A DNA stretch of 64,000 nt from Cystobasidium ongulense (Eukaryota; Basidiomycota; Cystobasidiomycetes; Cystobasidiales; Cystobasidiaceae). The stretch lies in the NCBI GenBank assembly GCA_022835595.1, contig BQUP01000001.1:2790001-2854000 (forward strand), given 5' to 3'. Made by a program: the position numbers and the translations under genes. The notes under the pieces were generated by a model, which worked only from the letters and a program-made list of their open reading frames with translations, searched no databases and was not told the DNA's origin. Shown here one piece after another: positions 36,703 through 48,513 of the stretch; position 1 is the stretch's first letter; every line of letters begins with the position of its first letter.

Positions 36703-37117
36703 AGCCGAAAGGGATGATCAAGCGAAATGAACGACACGGCTTAGGCTATATTGGTGGTCGAGGGGTGGTCGAGGGTAGAAAGAACTATGTACGTCACTTA
36801 TTGCATTAATTACAAACCAAAGGCTCTATGTGAATACCACTAGCTACATAGATTTTCGAAACGCCTGAGAAAACTGATGCGAGTCCCCATCTTACTGGCA
36901 AAAATAATACTACTATTAACACTGATATACGACGACAGCTACCGAAATCTAGGCAAATGACTAGAAGGAGGATAATCTATGCAGTGCCAAAAATATTGTT
37001 GAGGAGGCGACGCAGTGTAACAAATGAGAAACGAAGCAAGTTTGTCACGTCATAATCACGCTGACCCGAGAACCAAAGTTTGTCATCGCGTCTCCCTGCA
37101 AACAAGACATGAAGCCG
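36703..37117. other. convergent intergenic region
   Basis: About 415 bp between the methyltransferase and bZIP copy 1. On the minus strand a short open frame (about 35 codons, ending near 36977) continues past the bZIP stop, but only an implausibly short intron would join it. No gene is called. Confidence 0.4.
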
Positions 37118-39111
37118 TCAGGCAAACCCGTGGAGAGGTCGTTGCTGTTGCATGCCTTGCCGAGGGGCAGAAAAGGAGTTCAAATTGTTCGAAGTAAGCA
37201 GTTGACTGGGCATACTCCAGTTCGTATTATATGCCAAAGAAGGACTTCTGCCATCTTGGGCATCGAGTAATGCATCTTGCTGATTCCGTTTGAGTTGTTG
37301 TGATGGTGCAATAGAGGAGGACGACATGTTATTTGCTCCTTGCAAAGCCATAGCTGAAGAGTTCAAAGACCAGAAAGATTCAAATTCTCCCATTGGAGTG
37401 AGATTTGTGTATGCATTCATCCATGCTGAAGCTGGATCTTGATAAGGTAGTAAAGGAGGTGAATCTTCCTGCTTTACGCCCATTGCGTTCGAATTTGCCG
37501 ATGTAGCTGGGCCGAATGCACTTGAAGCATTGCTTGGAATGCTACTGCCATTACCAACCCCACCTGTACTTGTATTCGTAGTATTATCACCAAAGACATC
37601 GAAAGAGCCCAATGATCCAACACTACCGCTGATTACAGGCGGAAACATGTCCATCATACGCGATTCGCGTCCTTGATGTGGTTGAGCAATTGAAATGTGG
37701 GATGGTTCTCCCGCATTCCGCGAGACTGGTCGATTATCATATTGTTGAGGTCGTTGAGAGGCCTCCTCCTGCTGAGCGAAGTTATGCTCTATGGAAGTCG
37801 AAGAAGGTATCGGAGGCGTATCCCGTGGAGTACTATGTTGCCAATCACTCTTATTGACATTTGTACCTGAAGTATTACTGGTGGCTGTAGAGGCGGTAGT
37901 AGTATCTTGGCGACCACGAGCGTTTTGACTTCTAGTACGAGGAACTTTGGCACTTGATGATTTGCTGCTGGAATTTTCAGTGTGCGTATCTTGCGAAGTC
38001 TTCCTCTTCTTATCCGCATGCTGTGGTCGCGACCCAGTTGCAGAAGCAGAGGTAGGCGGGGAAGAGTCTTTGTGTGTAGTAGAGGCAGTACTCGTGTTAT
38101 GGGAGGGCTGTTGGTTGTTCTGGCTCGAGTCTGTATGATTGTTTCCTGCTCCAACTAGTGCGCCTTTTTCCTGTACGAGCTTCAAAAGTAGGGCTCTGTC
38201 GCCTCGGTTCACGAGATCAAGTGCGTTGTCGTATTCAGGAAGATGAAGGGCGTGGGAAAGACCTCCTGCTCCTGTAGAGACAAAGCCGGCCATAGTCTTG
38301 AGTGCGCCACGCAGTTGCTTGTTCTCGTCCATGAGACCTGCAGATGATCAACCACAGAATGGAGGAGGTACAGAAAGGCATTCTTGTCAGCTCTAAAGGT
38401 CTCCCGCATGAGCAAGCATACTTGACAGGTCTTGTCGTTGCAGCACGTGCTTTATAGCTAGCTAGATCGACCAAGCTGAAACTCACCATGAATAATAGCT
38501 ACTAGAATTTCAGTCTGCTCCGACTGAGGTTTACTCAAGAACTCGACTCTAGCCTCTAATTCTTTGATGTGTTCTAGTCTTCTGGCTCTGAACTCGCGTT
38601 GTGCCAGTCTATTTTGCATCTTTCTTGCATTCTGTGGGCTGTTTCGGCAAGCGGCCATACGGAACAGAGGTTTTTAATTCGAAATCAGCGATGATCAACA
38701 AGTTACGTAGGGACTCGACAGGGAGGTTAAGCAAAGCAAATCTATAATAATAATAGATATGCTTTCCTTACTGCCGGCCTGCCAGCTTCCGTCGCAAGAA
38801 GAAAAAAAAAGAAACTCACTCTGCCGGATCGTCGTGGTGAGTGCTATCATCGGCTTGATGCGAGGCGCGTCGACTACCTGCAGGCTTTTTTTTCGAGGAG
38901 CTGCCTGATTTATTGCTGCGTGTGGCTGCATTGTTGCGTGGTTCGCTGTGGTGTTCGTGGTAGTCGCTCTGCAAATGGTAGTAGCGGTGTGTCTTGTCAG
39001 TGCCCGAATCCGCAACTCCGATTGCACATGATTATACAGCACACGCACCTCGTCGTTGCTGTCGTGAGACAGGGAGCCCTCCAGGTCACTGTGCTCGTGA
39101 GGAGGAGACAT
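37118..39111 (-). CDS. AP-1-like (NxxAQxxFR) bZIP transcription factor, copy 1
   Basis: Nuclear DNA-binding regulator of the fungal Yap/Pap1 type. Exons are 39111-39049, 38968-38820, 38638-38487 and 38337-37118, about 527 residues. The basic region is NARKMQNRLAQREFRARRLE, carrying the fungal AP-1 signature NRLAQREFR. The zipper continues IKELEARVEFL and, after the intron, MDENKQLRGALKTM. A conserved block follows (FVSTGAGGL ... VNRGDRALLLKL) and then a Ser/Asn/Gln-rich tail. No Cys-rich redox domain of the Yap1 type is visible. The paralogue at 40395-43157 shares the 152-nt bZIP exon and its border phases exactly. The target stress pathway is unknown. Confidence 0.87.
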
Positions 39112-40394
39112 GGTGACCGATGCTTATGGTTGTTGGTGGTTGTTCTGTTTGATGCGACGAGGTGGTCGATGTATGTGTTTGACAGCCTGTCGACGTAGGT
39201 ATGTGTTATCGGATATATTGAGAAGGAGGAAAGACAGGAAGGGAGCGAGCAGCGATGATTCGGTGTTAAATATTGGATAAGACAGCGCGTTCGCGTCACC
39301 TCGGCTCGACTAGAAATGAATAATAATCCCCAGCTACTACTACCGTACCTCTGTAATAATTTCCTAGAGAATAATAGCAATAAAATGCGCTGTTCTGCGC
39401 TCGCTGCGTGGCGTCTGCTTCGTGATCCTCGGACTTAACACCCCCGAGCACCCCTTAAGGCCGCGAGTGAATGGCCGAGCTGATCTCGGAGGTTGCGGCG
39501 GGAGGCACGCAAGCCCGGATGCGAGGGAGTTAAATACGACGACGAGCGAGCGAGTCAAATCCTGACGAACTTACGAAGTTACGAACAAGATCCGTCAGAT
39601 CAGGTCAGGTCAAGTCAGGTTGGACTGAAGGAAGCCGGGCTGTAGCTGCCTGGCATCTGGTTGGGGGAAACCAATTTCTTCACGGTGGGGACGCAATGGG
39701 GAATGTCTCTTGGATCTCATACCTGCGGGTCAAAGACAGTCCTCGCCCTGGAGTGCGTGTGTCGCTCGGTGCTGCCTACTTGGAGCAGATTATATAAGCT
39801 TGCTCCTGAGAGTGTCATATTTCCCGCATACTGTACGATTTAAAAAACCTCAATCAACTCAGATCAGCTGTCGGTCCGAGCTGGGGCATACGGTATCGTA
39901 AATACATGCGCCCCTTCGGGTCGCCCGGAGAAGCAATGCAAGCAAATCAAGTGCTTTAAGCGTTCGCCAACGCTGCACCATTTCGACTCTGTGCAGGTAT
40001 CGTACAGCATGAAAGACTGGCTATCATCCTATTATGGCAGTGATAGAAGCGATCAGCGTCGAAATACCTGAGATCGAGCGGAGCAGTATCCTCGACAAAG
40101 TACAGTAGTAAGCTAGGATCCTGGCTCGCATCGCGAATGTACATTTAACAGCCCATAGCGATGAGTAGGCAGTACATGGCATGCTGTCCATACCGAATGG
40201 AATGCCCGTTGAGAAAGGGTAGCTGAGGTCCGTATACGCGGAGCTTCTAGTTTACCCATAAAACCATCTTCATGGACTGTATCACTAAAGTATAACCGCA
40301 CTAATCTTTCAAACGACTTATTATACAAGTTACCGTGCTACATAGCGAGCTAGTCTGAGTCAGAGTCACTAAGGGGATAGCCAGTTCCTTCTCC
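39112..40394. promoter_or_regulatory. long upstream region of bZIP copy 1
   Basis: About 1.28 kb between the two bZIP genes, acting as the promoter of copy 1 and 3' flank of copy 2. A short caggt repeat lies at 39596-39621. Small open frames (39364-39901) have no recognisable product. Long upstream regions are common for regulators. Confidence 0.4.
39596..39621 (+). repeat. short pentamer repeat (caggt)n
   Basis: About five imperfect copies of caggt/cagat/caagt in tandem, upstream of bZIP copy 1. Confidence 0.6.
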
Positions 40395-43157
40395 CTATAG
40401 AATAACGTCAGGCTCTCCACGCGAGCGTCGCCATCTATTAGAATCAGACAATACGTCCGGTGTGATTGTATGTCTGATAGAGCGGGAGGAAGACACAGAG
40501 AAGAAGAAAAGATACTTTAGCTCTGTCCTGGTCACCAGACAAACAGTAGATCTTCGATACGCTCTTTAACTCACTTGTACTTTCTTAAAAAGCTTTCCGA
40601 AAGCTCCCAATTCGCAGGTTCAAGCAGATTCTGAGTTGATGTCAAGTACATCAGAAAGCAAGCAAGATAAGCGAGAATCAGCATCTTATAGGAAAGTAAG
40701 GAGACAGGGGAAAAAGGAGAGGTATTATACTTACATCACCTGGGTGTACAGTAGACGCTTGCATGAGATCAGCTAAAAGCTCATTGATATTAAAGTCAAT
40801 TTTGCTAAGCAGTCGCGTTCGCCATTCTCTATGTAATATGCCATCCAGTCGGAAATCTAAGTGGGCGCGTGACGGAAAGGGTTGGTACCTGCCTCTCCCT
40901 ACATTTGTGCTGTTTCACACATATCACTCACCATGCGGCGTGGAAGCCTGTTGAGGCGTTGGCTCTAGGGCAGGCGGTAAGACATAGTTCGAATTTGCTG
41001 CTTTATTACGCAGATGACTACGCACGGCGTGAGAGAGAGAGAGATGGTGAGCTGTCAGTGGGAGGATTTACGCAGTAAACCGCACTTACAAAGATATAAT
41101 GTGGATGGCTGCAAGCAATGGATTACTATTTATGAGCTCATCAGGTGAGAATCCAGGCGGTATAGAAGGTAGAGATGATCGTGGAGAAGCAAGAGGATTG
41201 TATATTTGCGGGGGCAGCATTGGGGCCTGTTGTTGTTGACTTTGACTTTGTATGTTATTCTGTCCTAGCGAAAGCTGCGGGACGAATCCATTCGTGTGCG
41301 ACTGCATGTTTTGCTGTGCATTCGCACTGCTGTTCTGACTTTGATTCTGGTTCACCGGTGAAGGCATCTGATTCACAGATGAAGTAGAAGAGGCGGGCGT
41401 AGGCGCGTTACCCTGTTGAATGTCTATACTATTGGATGACCACGGGAAAAGTGAGTTCTGATACGAGGGATCAAGGAGTGGTGTCAGACCAGTATGTATG
41501 AACTGGTTCAAAAAATCGTTCGTAAAGCTCGATGTAGGCATAGACATTGGTTCCGCGGTGTCAAAGAAGAATGCGTTCGATCCACTACCATGGTTACCGG
41601 AGCTGTTGCCATTGCTTCCCTGTTGCACTTGTGTATTATTTGGTCCCGACAAACCCCCATAATTAGCAAAATTTTGCCAGGTATTACTACCACCGTTGTT
41701 TAAACTCTGATTGGGTTGTGGCTGTTGTGTATAAAACGAGTGATTGAAGTTCGTGGCTGTATTCGTGAGGCTTGGTGCTGTCGCCGCAGCCATCAATTCC
41801 ATATAATTCTTATAAGCTGCAGGAGGCTCTGCATTTGACGACGGTCCAGCAGTGAAGGAAGGTATGTGGGAGGAGTTTATCGCAGAAGTAGACGAGGGGG
41901 GAGAAGTGAATTGAGATTTCTGGGACGAGCCTGCAGCTGAATTGTCTGGTTGAGGCTGCGCTGAGGAAGCTATCTGCTTAGATGCGTTAGTTGCACTGTT
42001 GTTTGGCTTTGCAGCTGTTGTACTTTGAGAAGCAGGGGTTTCGGATGGAGACTGAGTATTTACTGTAGCAGTGGTAGTCGACTTGTCGTTTCTGCCCCGC
42101 TTCCGAGAAGGGCCAGCTTCTGACGGGTTTGTGCTAGTATTGTTGACAGGTGAATTCGCTCGCGAGGATTTCTGGCTTGACCAACCAGTAGTCTTGTCAT
42201 TGTTGACATCTCTTGATCTACCTTTCGTCCCACTCGGGCCAATCCTATCTGGATCTTCCGATGCCATAGTATCAGTAGCTCCAGTCTCTTTGCCATCCTT
42301 CCAGTTATCGTACAGCGTGATGAGGGTTTGCCTGTCTCCGCGAGCAACGAACTCCATGAAATTGTCGATATCCATGTGGTTCTTGATGCCGACTTTACTG
42401 GTGAGACCCCCAATGCCATCGCCAACGAAGGTAGTAACTGTTTGTAGCATGGCTCGTAGTTGCTTGTTTTCGTCCAACATACCTGTGAGTAATGATAGAC
42501 AAAGCGTCAGCGACGTACGATGTACATACGACATTTAGGAAATAACTCTACCCCTCAACATAGCCTTGAGAGCTTCCAATTGATCATCTTTCGAGCTCGA
42601 CAAGAACTCGACGCGTGCTTCAAGATCTTTAACATATTGGAGCTTCCGCTGTCTGAATTCGCGTTGGGCAACTCTGTTCTGCAACTTTCTTGCCGATGCC
42701 GTACTTCAATACAGCCGAAGAGAGTAAATTTAGATGTGATTATTCGAGGTAGAAAAATAAATCAGACATGCAAGATGTCAGCTTGTATGTGTGGACGTGC
42801 GCTACGTCAATCGATAAAGCCTGTCTGGCGGAGAGCCACGCTGGAGGTGCCCCAGGCGACTACAAGCAGACGATATGCACTCACTCGTTGCCTTCTTCTG
42901 GTATTGGAGTGCTGTTGTTCGCTTTGTTCTTGCCTTTGCTAGCTCCCTTGCCCTTCTTTGCACGCTTCGCCGTCGGAGGTGGATTGTCGAAATCGTCAAA
43001 GTCGCTCAACTGGAACACCAAAGTGTGCAGACAGGGAATGGCTTCAGAGTCGGATTGAGATCCTACACAGCATGTATTGCCTGGCCCAGCCGTGACTTGG
43101 GGAGTCCCAGACACTCACGTCTTCGTCGAAGCCATCCGGGCTTTGGCTGGCCGACAT
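40395..43157 (-). CDS. AP-1-like (NxxAQxxFR) bZIP transcription factor, copy 2
   Basis: Paralogue of bZIP copy 1. Exons are 43157-43119, 43009-42885, 42703-42552, 42482-41090, 41017-40932, 40856-40735, 40630-40575 and 40473-40395, about 683 residues. The basic region is SARKLQNRVAQREFRQRKLQ, the zipper DLEARVEFLSSSKDDQLEAL and then MLDENKQLRAMLQTV. The block FVGDGIGGL ... VARGDRQTLITL matches copy 1. A Lys-rich stretch (KRAKKGKGASKGKNKA) before the basic region may add nuclear localisation. A long Asn/Gln/Ser-rich middle part follows. Four 3' exons then encode a non-repetitive tail (DFRLDGILHREWRTRLLSKI; NLLEPANWELSESFLRKYK; HTITPDVLSDSNRWRRS) that copy 1 lacks. Each of these joins in frame, though the last three are inferred from splice signals alone. 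Confidence 0.85.
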
Positions 43158-43498
43158 CTGCGTGGCCCCAGTCACAGAGTCAGCTCGAGACAGCACAGGC
43201 AAGTAGCGAAAGCAGCCTTGACTTACACCAACGCAGTCGACTTGTCTGCAAAGTTCAGCTTGTGCTTTGATCTATGTATACCGGATTGGTGCAAGGCGAC
43301 CTGAGACCCAACTGCAGGTGCCACATGGCAAAGCAGAAAAGAAAAGGCTCTTCCTGACCGAAATCGATAACTTCTGCATCAAGAATGCTGCTTGCAGATG
43401 TCATGACCTTGTCATATGGATGTCAACTTTCTCAAGTCAAATGAGATACGATGCATACGCCTCGCTATAATCTGGTAGCAACTACAAGGGGAATTGAT
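43158..43498. other. intergenic region between bZIP copy 2 and the mitochondrial protein gene
   Basis: About 340 bp, head-to-tail on the minus strand; it includes the bZIP copy 2 promoter. No other feature. Confidence 0.4.
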
Positions 43499-45904
43499 CT
43501 AACACAATACTAAATGCGGACTATCACCCTGAGGAGCAGCATGCATTGTCTCAACTTCTTTTGCTCTTGCATTTGCATGGAGCATCTGCAAATCTCCTGC
43601 AATTAACGATGTCGACGAAGTTCCGGAGGCCTCCCCGCCCCTCCTGGACGTGGCAGAAGGTATGCTTTCTGGCTGCGCCTCAGCTCGTTCGAGGAGCTCT
43701 CTTCTCGCAGCAGTAGCATCTTTGACCGCAACTTGCGCCATTGTGACAGCTTCTGCAACGAGCGCTCGTCTACGAGCGTACTTTTGTCTCTTTTCTCTCA
43801 CTTTCGCTTCCATCTGCATGGCCGACAAGCCCAGTGTTCTTCGCAGCAGTGCAAGCCGTCTCCTGTCGTCTTGTAGATTATCTGCTATCCAATTCTCCGC
43901 ATTGCGGATAGCTCGATTGAGACGATTGATCTTCACTGTGTATCCGTCAACGTCAAGTGCGTCTTCTGGCACTTTCTGGGCTAAGCTGAGTTTTGACAGG
44001 AGAGCACCGACAGTCCTCTGTGTGAGGACATCCATCGTGGCGACTTCCATGAACCTCGCCAACTCGCCCAGTTCTACTTCAAGTCGTGCTTGAATCAGGA
44101 CATGCGTTTTCAAGTCCATGCTCTTTTCAAATCTGCCAAGCTGGTGCCCCTCGTTCTGCAATCTGGTTTGCGTCCTGATCTCCGGAGTCAAAGCATCCTC
44201 TATCCTTGCAAGATTGTCATATGCCCGTGCGAAATAAATCGTATCTTCTTTCAAGTGGTCAAGGCAGTCTTGTGCCATGCGAAGACACGATGCCAATACA
44301 GGTGCATAGCGCATCTTTTGGTTTTTGCTATGCTTGAGTTGCAGGTATATGGGATAAAAAGAGTGTATGGAGATGGAGACGCGAGGAGCAGCTATCTTCG
44401 GAGAGGTTTCCAGGGGCACAACCTGGGTGCCCTCTTCGCCAGTCCAGTTGTATAGACTTTCGTACGCGGACCTCAGGCGGAGTCGTTCTTGTTCCCACGC
44501 CGTGACACACAGTTTCAGGTAGTGATGTGCGACTTGGATACGGCCCGATTCAAGCGCTTCGCTTATGAGGAGTTGGAATGAATGTGTGTTGACTGAGCTG
44601 AGATCCAATGGCTTAGTCGCGGGCAGATTTTCGTCCTGCTTATGCATTGACGACTCTTCCGATGTTGTAGATGTTTCCTGTGCCCTCTCTGCCGTTGTAA
44701 CAGTATCTGTCACGGCGGAGACAAAATCTGAACTCGAAGAGAAAAAGGGAACTTGGTCTCTCTTGTGCACTCGCGCCGTCGCCGTTGAATGACCAATAGC
44801 TGTTTCGAATAGCGAGATCATTTTGGATAGATCCGATTCCATAGCGAAGCGATGTAACATAGTATTGATGGTGTGCGGATCCATCAGCTTTGCAGCAGGC
44901 ACGCCTTCTTGACCAGTATTGACGTCAGAAGGAACGAGAGATGGAAAGTTTGGATCGAACGAATACTCGTCCTTTAAGCGTTTAAGAAGCTCTTTGATGT
45001 TTTCAGTCTCTTTGAGTATACGTACGATGAGAGAGCGAGCTATCCAGTCGTATTGATCATGTTCTTTCAGAAATTGAACCACTTCGTTCGCATGCTGAAG
45101 GCACTGTAGTATAAAATGAAGCAACAGCGCGATTTGTCAGCTAAAGAAGCTGAGTTCATAAAATTGACCAGTTTATCCACATACCTGTTTAGCGTGTGAT
45201 TGGAAAGAGAGTGTCTGGACGTCTCTGTCTCTTTGCAGGACGACCCATTTCATAGTCGCTACTAGAACAGAATGAGCTATAGGTCTGGCCAACCTCGTCA
45301 CATCATCCGCATTTGCCATCTGCTTGTAATCTGACCATATTCGCCAAGCAGCAGGGCCGTATCCCAATGCTGCTATACCCTTCAACCATACAAGCAGGAA
45401 TTCATCGTTCTCCAATGTCGAATTCCGTTGAAAAGCTCCAGCAGCTTTCAGTCTGTTTGAGATAAATCGATAGCGAGCATAGAGGGCTTCTGCTTCTTCC
45501 TGGACAGCTATAATCTTGGCTAGACCTTTAGCACCTTTGCGCGGTGTACTGTATCGACTGAGAATAGGTATTGCACTTCTCATGAGATCTTCCTGCCGAG
45601 CGAGTGTCGAAGGTGAAGTCTGGTGAAGTTCGTGAAGGCGTGCCCAGATGACGCTGATGACTGGCCTGGCTTGGCCAATTTCGAACTTCAGACTCGACAG
45701 AATGCTCGCTTCCTCTGCACCTGCTTTGGAAGTCGAAGCTATAGGACTTGGCCTCTCTTCAATGTCCTGCTGTTGCTGTTGCTGCTGCAGGTCACTTTCA
45801 TCCGCCGGACCTGCGACTGTCGAATTAAAGCGTCGTTGGGCCACTTGAGCATCTGTGCGACAGCATTGCCTACACAGACGTGCAGACAGACTCCGAGCCG
45901 CCAT
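43499..45904 (-). CDS. large mitochondrial helical-repeat protein, function unknown
   Basis: Predicted mitochondrial protein of 774 residues. Exons are 45904-45185 and 45103-43499 (phase 0). An in-frame Met three codons upstream (45913) is also possible. The N-terminus MAARSLSARLCRQCCRTDAQ ... RRFNS is a clear Arg-rich presequence. A Gln run (LQQQQQQQ) follows, then helical segments such as LVWLKGIAALGYGPAAWRIW, NTMLHRFAMESDLSKMISLF and NTHSFQLLISEALESGRI, which resemble degenerate pentatricopeptide (PPR) repeats of mitochondrial RNA-maturation factors. The C-terminal third is a charged coiled coil (KVREKRQKYARRRALVAEAV). I cannot name an orthologue; PPR membership is inferred. Confidence 0.65.
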
Positions 45905-46204
45905 CTTGTGCAATGTAGGTCACGTACAAGGCAGCGAGGTCAAAATTTCCGGAAAGTAGTAGCTCGATCACCTCGAAGTGCAAGAGAAGCAATTGCAAGG
46001 CAAACAATCATTGTCAATCACAAGACGCATTCAAGCTGATGTCTATATCGTTCCTTTTGCATTGCGCAGGCGCCTGAAAGACAAGATGGGTGTTTCGAAA
46101 GAAAGAGGCGGGTACATAGGTACACTTTGGCAAGCTGGAACAAACCAGCTCTTGATGAAGAAAGAAGGATGCATACCAAAATCTAGTATAATGAATGGTG
46201 CAGT

Positions 46205-48162
46205 CTACTGCAATCGGCCTAGAGAGTCGGTCTTAGCATCCGAGCCAAGCTGTGAGACACCGACAACATCCCGAGTGGGCTTGCCCTGTGTCTGATGCTC
46301 TGGGTAGTAGTAGATCTCCTCCTTTTCACGTCCGCGCATGTAAGGTGGTGCTGTGCCCTCAAAGTAGACTGCAAAATAGACGTCAAGGTCGTCAGATCAA
46401 TATCAAGTCTGAGAGCTCTCCAGTCCAGAAATACTCACTATCCTTCCACATCTCGTCTCCGAAAGCTTCGGGCTCTGGCGACTGCTTGGCCTCCTCAACA
46501 GCCTGATCAACGGACCTTCTGGCCTCCTTGTCGATGGCCTTCAATTCGTCCTCGGTGACGATACCCCACTCGAGCATACGTTGCTTTAATCCAGTGATAG
46601 GATCGTTCGCACTTCTCATATGTTGAATTTCCTCTCGTGTTCGGTAAGTAGTACCAGGGTCGGACATAGAGTGACCACCATATCTGTACGTGACCATCTC
46701 GAGAATCAGAGGTCCTTTACCAGCTTGTGTCCATTCTTTTGAGAACTTGACGGCAGCCATGACAGCAATGACGTCCATTCCATTGACTTGGAGACCTGGG
46801 ATTAGATCTCCTCGTGTGTAGTAGAGTGTGTTGCTCGAAGATCGCTCAGCCGAAGTTCCCATTCCATATCTGTTGTTTTCGCAAACGAAAACGGAGGGCT
46901 GCAGGCAGATCATGATCAGCAGGAGCTAGCAAGTGGTTAATAGGAGCGTCCACTTACTAGGTTCCACAACTTGGCCATGTTGAAAGCCTCGAAGACTTGT
47001 CCTTGGTTGGAAGCACCATCACCATACATGATGAAAGTAGCGTGCTTGTCTGCCTGGCCCATGTATTGCTGAGCGAGAGCGATACCAGCACCGACAGGGA
47101 CTTGAGCACCGACGATACCGTTACCGCCGAAGAATGACTTGGTGAAGATGTGCATGGAGCCACCCTTGCCGTGGGACATACCGTCCTTTCGGCCTGTCAA
47201 AAGTGAAAACGCGATTAGTCGCTGACAGCAATGAATTGACAATTCCAGAGTAGGATAACGAAACCTACCTAGTAGCTCGGCAATTACACCCTTGACGGTA
47301 CCACCTCTGAGGACAGCAAAAGGATGGCATCGATAAGCAGTGATAACCTTGTCGTCTGTTTCGATAGCGGATTCCATTCCGACAGAAACAGCCTCTTGTC
47401 CGATAGCAAGATGGCAGAAACCTCTAATCAACTTCTCCTTGTATAGCTTATCAGCTGCCATTTCCATTCTTCGCATCTCTACCATCTGACTGTACATCTT
47501 GATGAGGTCCTTCTTTGTCACTTGAGTTTCGTTGGCTGGTACCTCGAGTCGATGACCGTGGAAGGTATCGTCCTTGAGGTAGACCTGTGATTACATAGAG
47601 GTTGTGAGAGAGTTTGTGGTTCGTTGTGTGAAGGGATAGCGTTGTATCGTTGCATATAGTGAGACGCGATCAGCACCGAGCAGAATCCGCTGCCTGCCGG
47701 ATTTCTCGAGCAAGAGCCAAAACGCATGCGACCTACGGTGAATGGTTCATCGTCCTTTTCAGGGATGGTAACACCATCGACGTGGGATCCATCTGCTGTT
47801 GTTGAGACGCCTCGAGCACTGAAGCAGCGAGAAAAGCAAAGTCGCGGGTAATTCTCAGCATTGCGAAGCCTCAACGATAGCAGCAGCAAGCAGCAGGATT
47901 GACAGCTGGACTCACAGCGAAGGGACTCGGGATGCCTGGAGAGCAGTTGACATCAATGATGCAGCAGCACGTCAGTCAGCGCCATGACTCCTACTCTACT
48001 GCCCGCATAGAGGACAACAGCACTCACCAGTCTCGAGCTTGAAGGTCCAGCAAGAGTTCTGAACCCAGCTACCTTTGCGGCAAGCGCAGGTCGGCGGATG
48101 GAAGCAGAGGCCGCAGAGGCAATGCAGCGGCGGGCAGCTGTTCGGGCAGCCATTGAAGCCAT
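46205..48162 (-). CDS. PDA1: pyruvate dehydrogenase E1 component, alpha subunit
   Basis: Thiamine-diphosphate-dependent decarboxylation of pyruvate in the mitochondrial pyruvate dehydrogenase complex, with the E1 beta subunit. Exons are 48162-48028, 47935-47916 (20 nt), 47818-47737, 47584-47269, 47193-46958, 46898-46439 and 46368-46205, about 470 residues. The presequence is MASMAARTAARRCIASAASA. Motifs are MVEMRRMEMAADKLYKEKLI, GFCHLAIGQEAVSVGMESAI, the loop GRKDGMSHGKGGSMHIF, the ThDP motif GDGASNQGQVFEAFNMAKLW ... CENNRYGMGTS, and the phosphorylation loop YRYGGHSMSDPGTTYRTREE, whose Ser residues are the kinase sites in the family. The C-terminus reads YFEGTAPPYMRGREKEEIYY. The 20-nt exon lies in the presequence region. 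Confidence 0.96.
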
Positions 48163-48513
48163 TGTTGTAGATCGTGAGGGATGGATGGGTGGGAATGCAA
48201 GATGGAAGCTCAAGGTGGGCCTCTTGAAATCTCGATTACCGCGCTGGCTGGCGGCAAGCAAGCGATGCCTTCAAGAAGCAGCTGCGACTTGGGTTATACG
48301 AGTGTTGCGGTAGTGCGGCCTCGTTAGATCAGCACAGACATCCTTGAAAAGCTACTTATCGCCATAAGTTCGACGTCGCCCTTGATTGCCGTTGCAAAAT
48401 ACACGCCACACCACACGAGGCACGAACAGTCAGACGGGCAGACAGAACTGGCAAAAGAACTACATTGCAGCTATCTGATCCTTCTTTCCTACTACAACCC
48501 GATACGTCCACTT
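48163..48513. other. intergenic region between PDA1 and PRE9
   Basis: About 350 bp, the PDA1 promoter side and PRE9 3' flank. No other feature. Confidence 0.4.

Noticed and set aside
36943-37117. Extra 3' exon for bZIP copy 1 matching the long tail of copy 2
   Set aside because: It needs an intron of about 32 nt with a poor donor, and the resulting peptide does not resemble the copy 2 tail.
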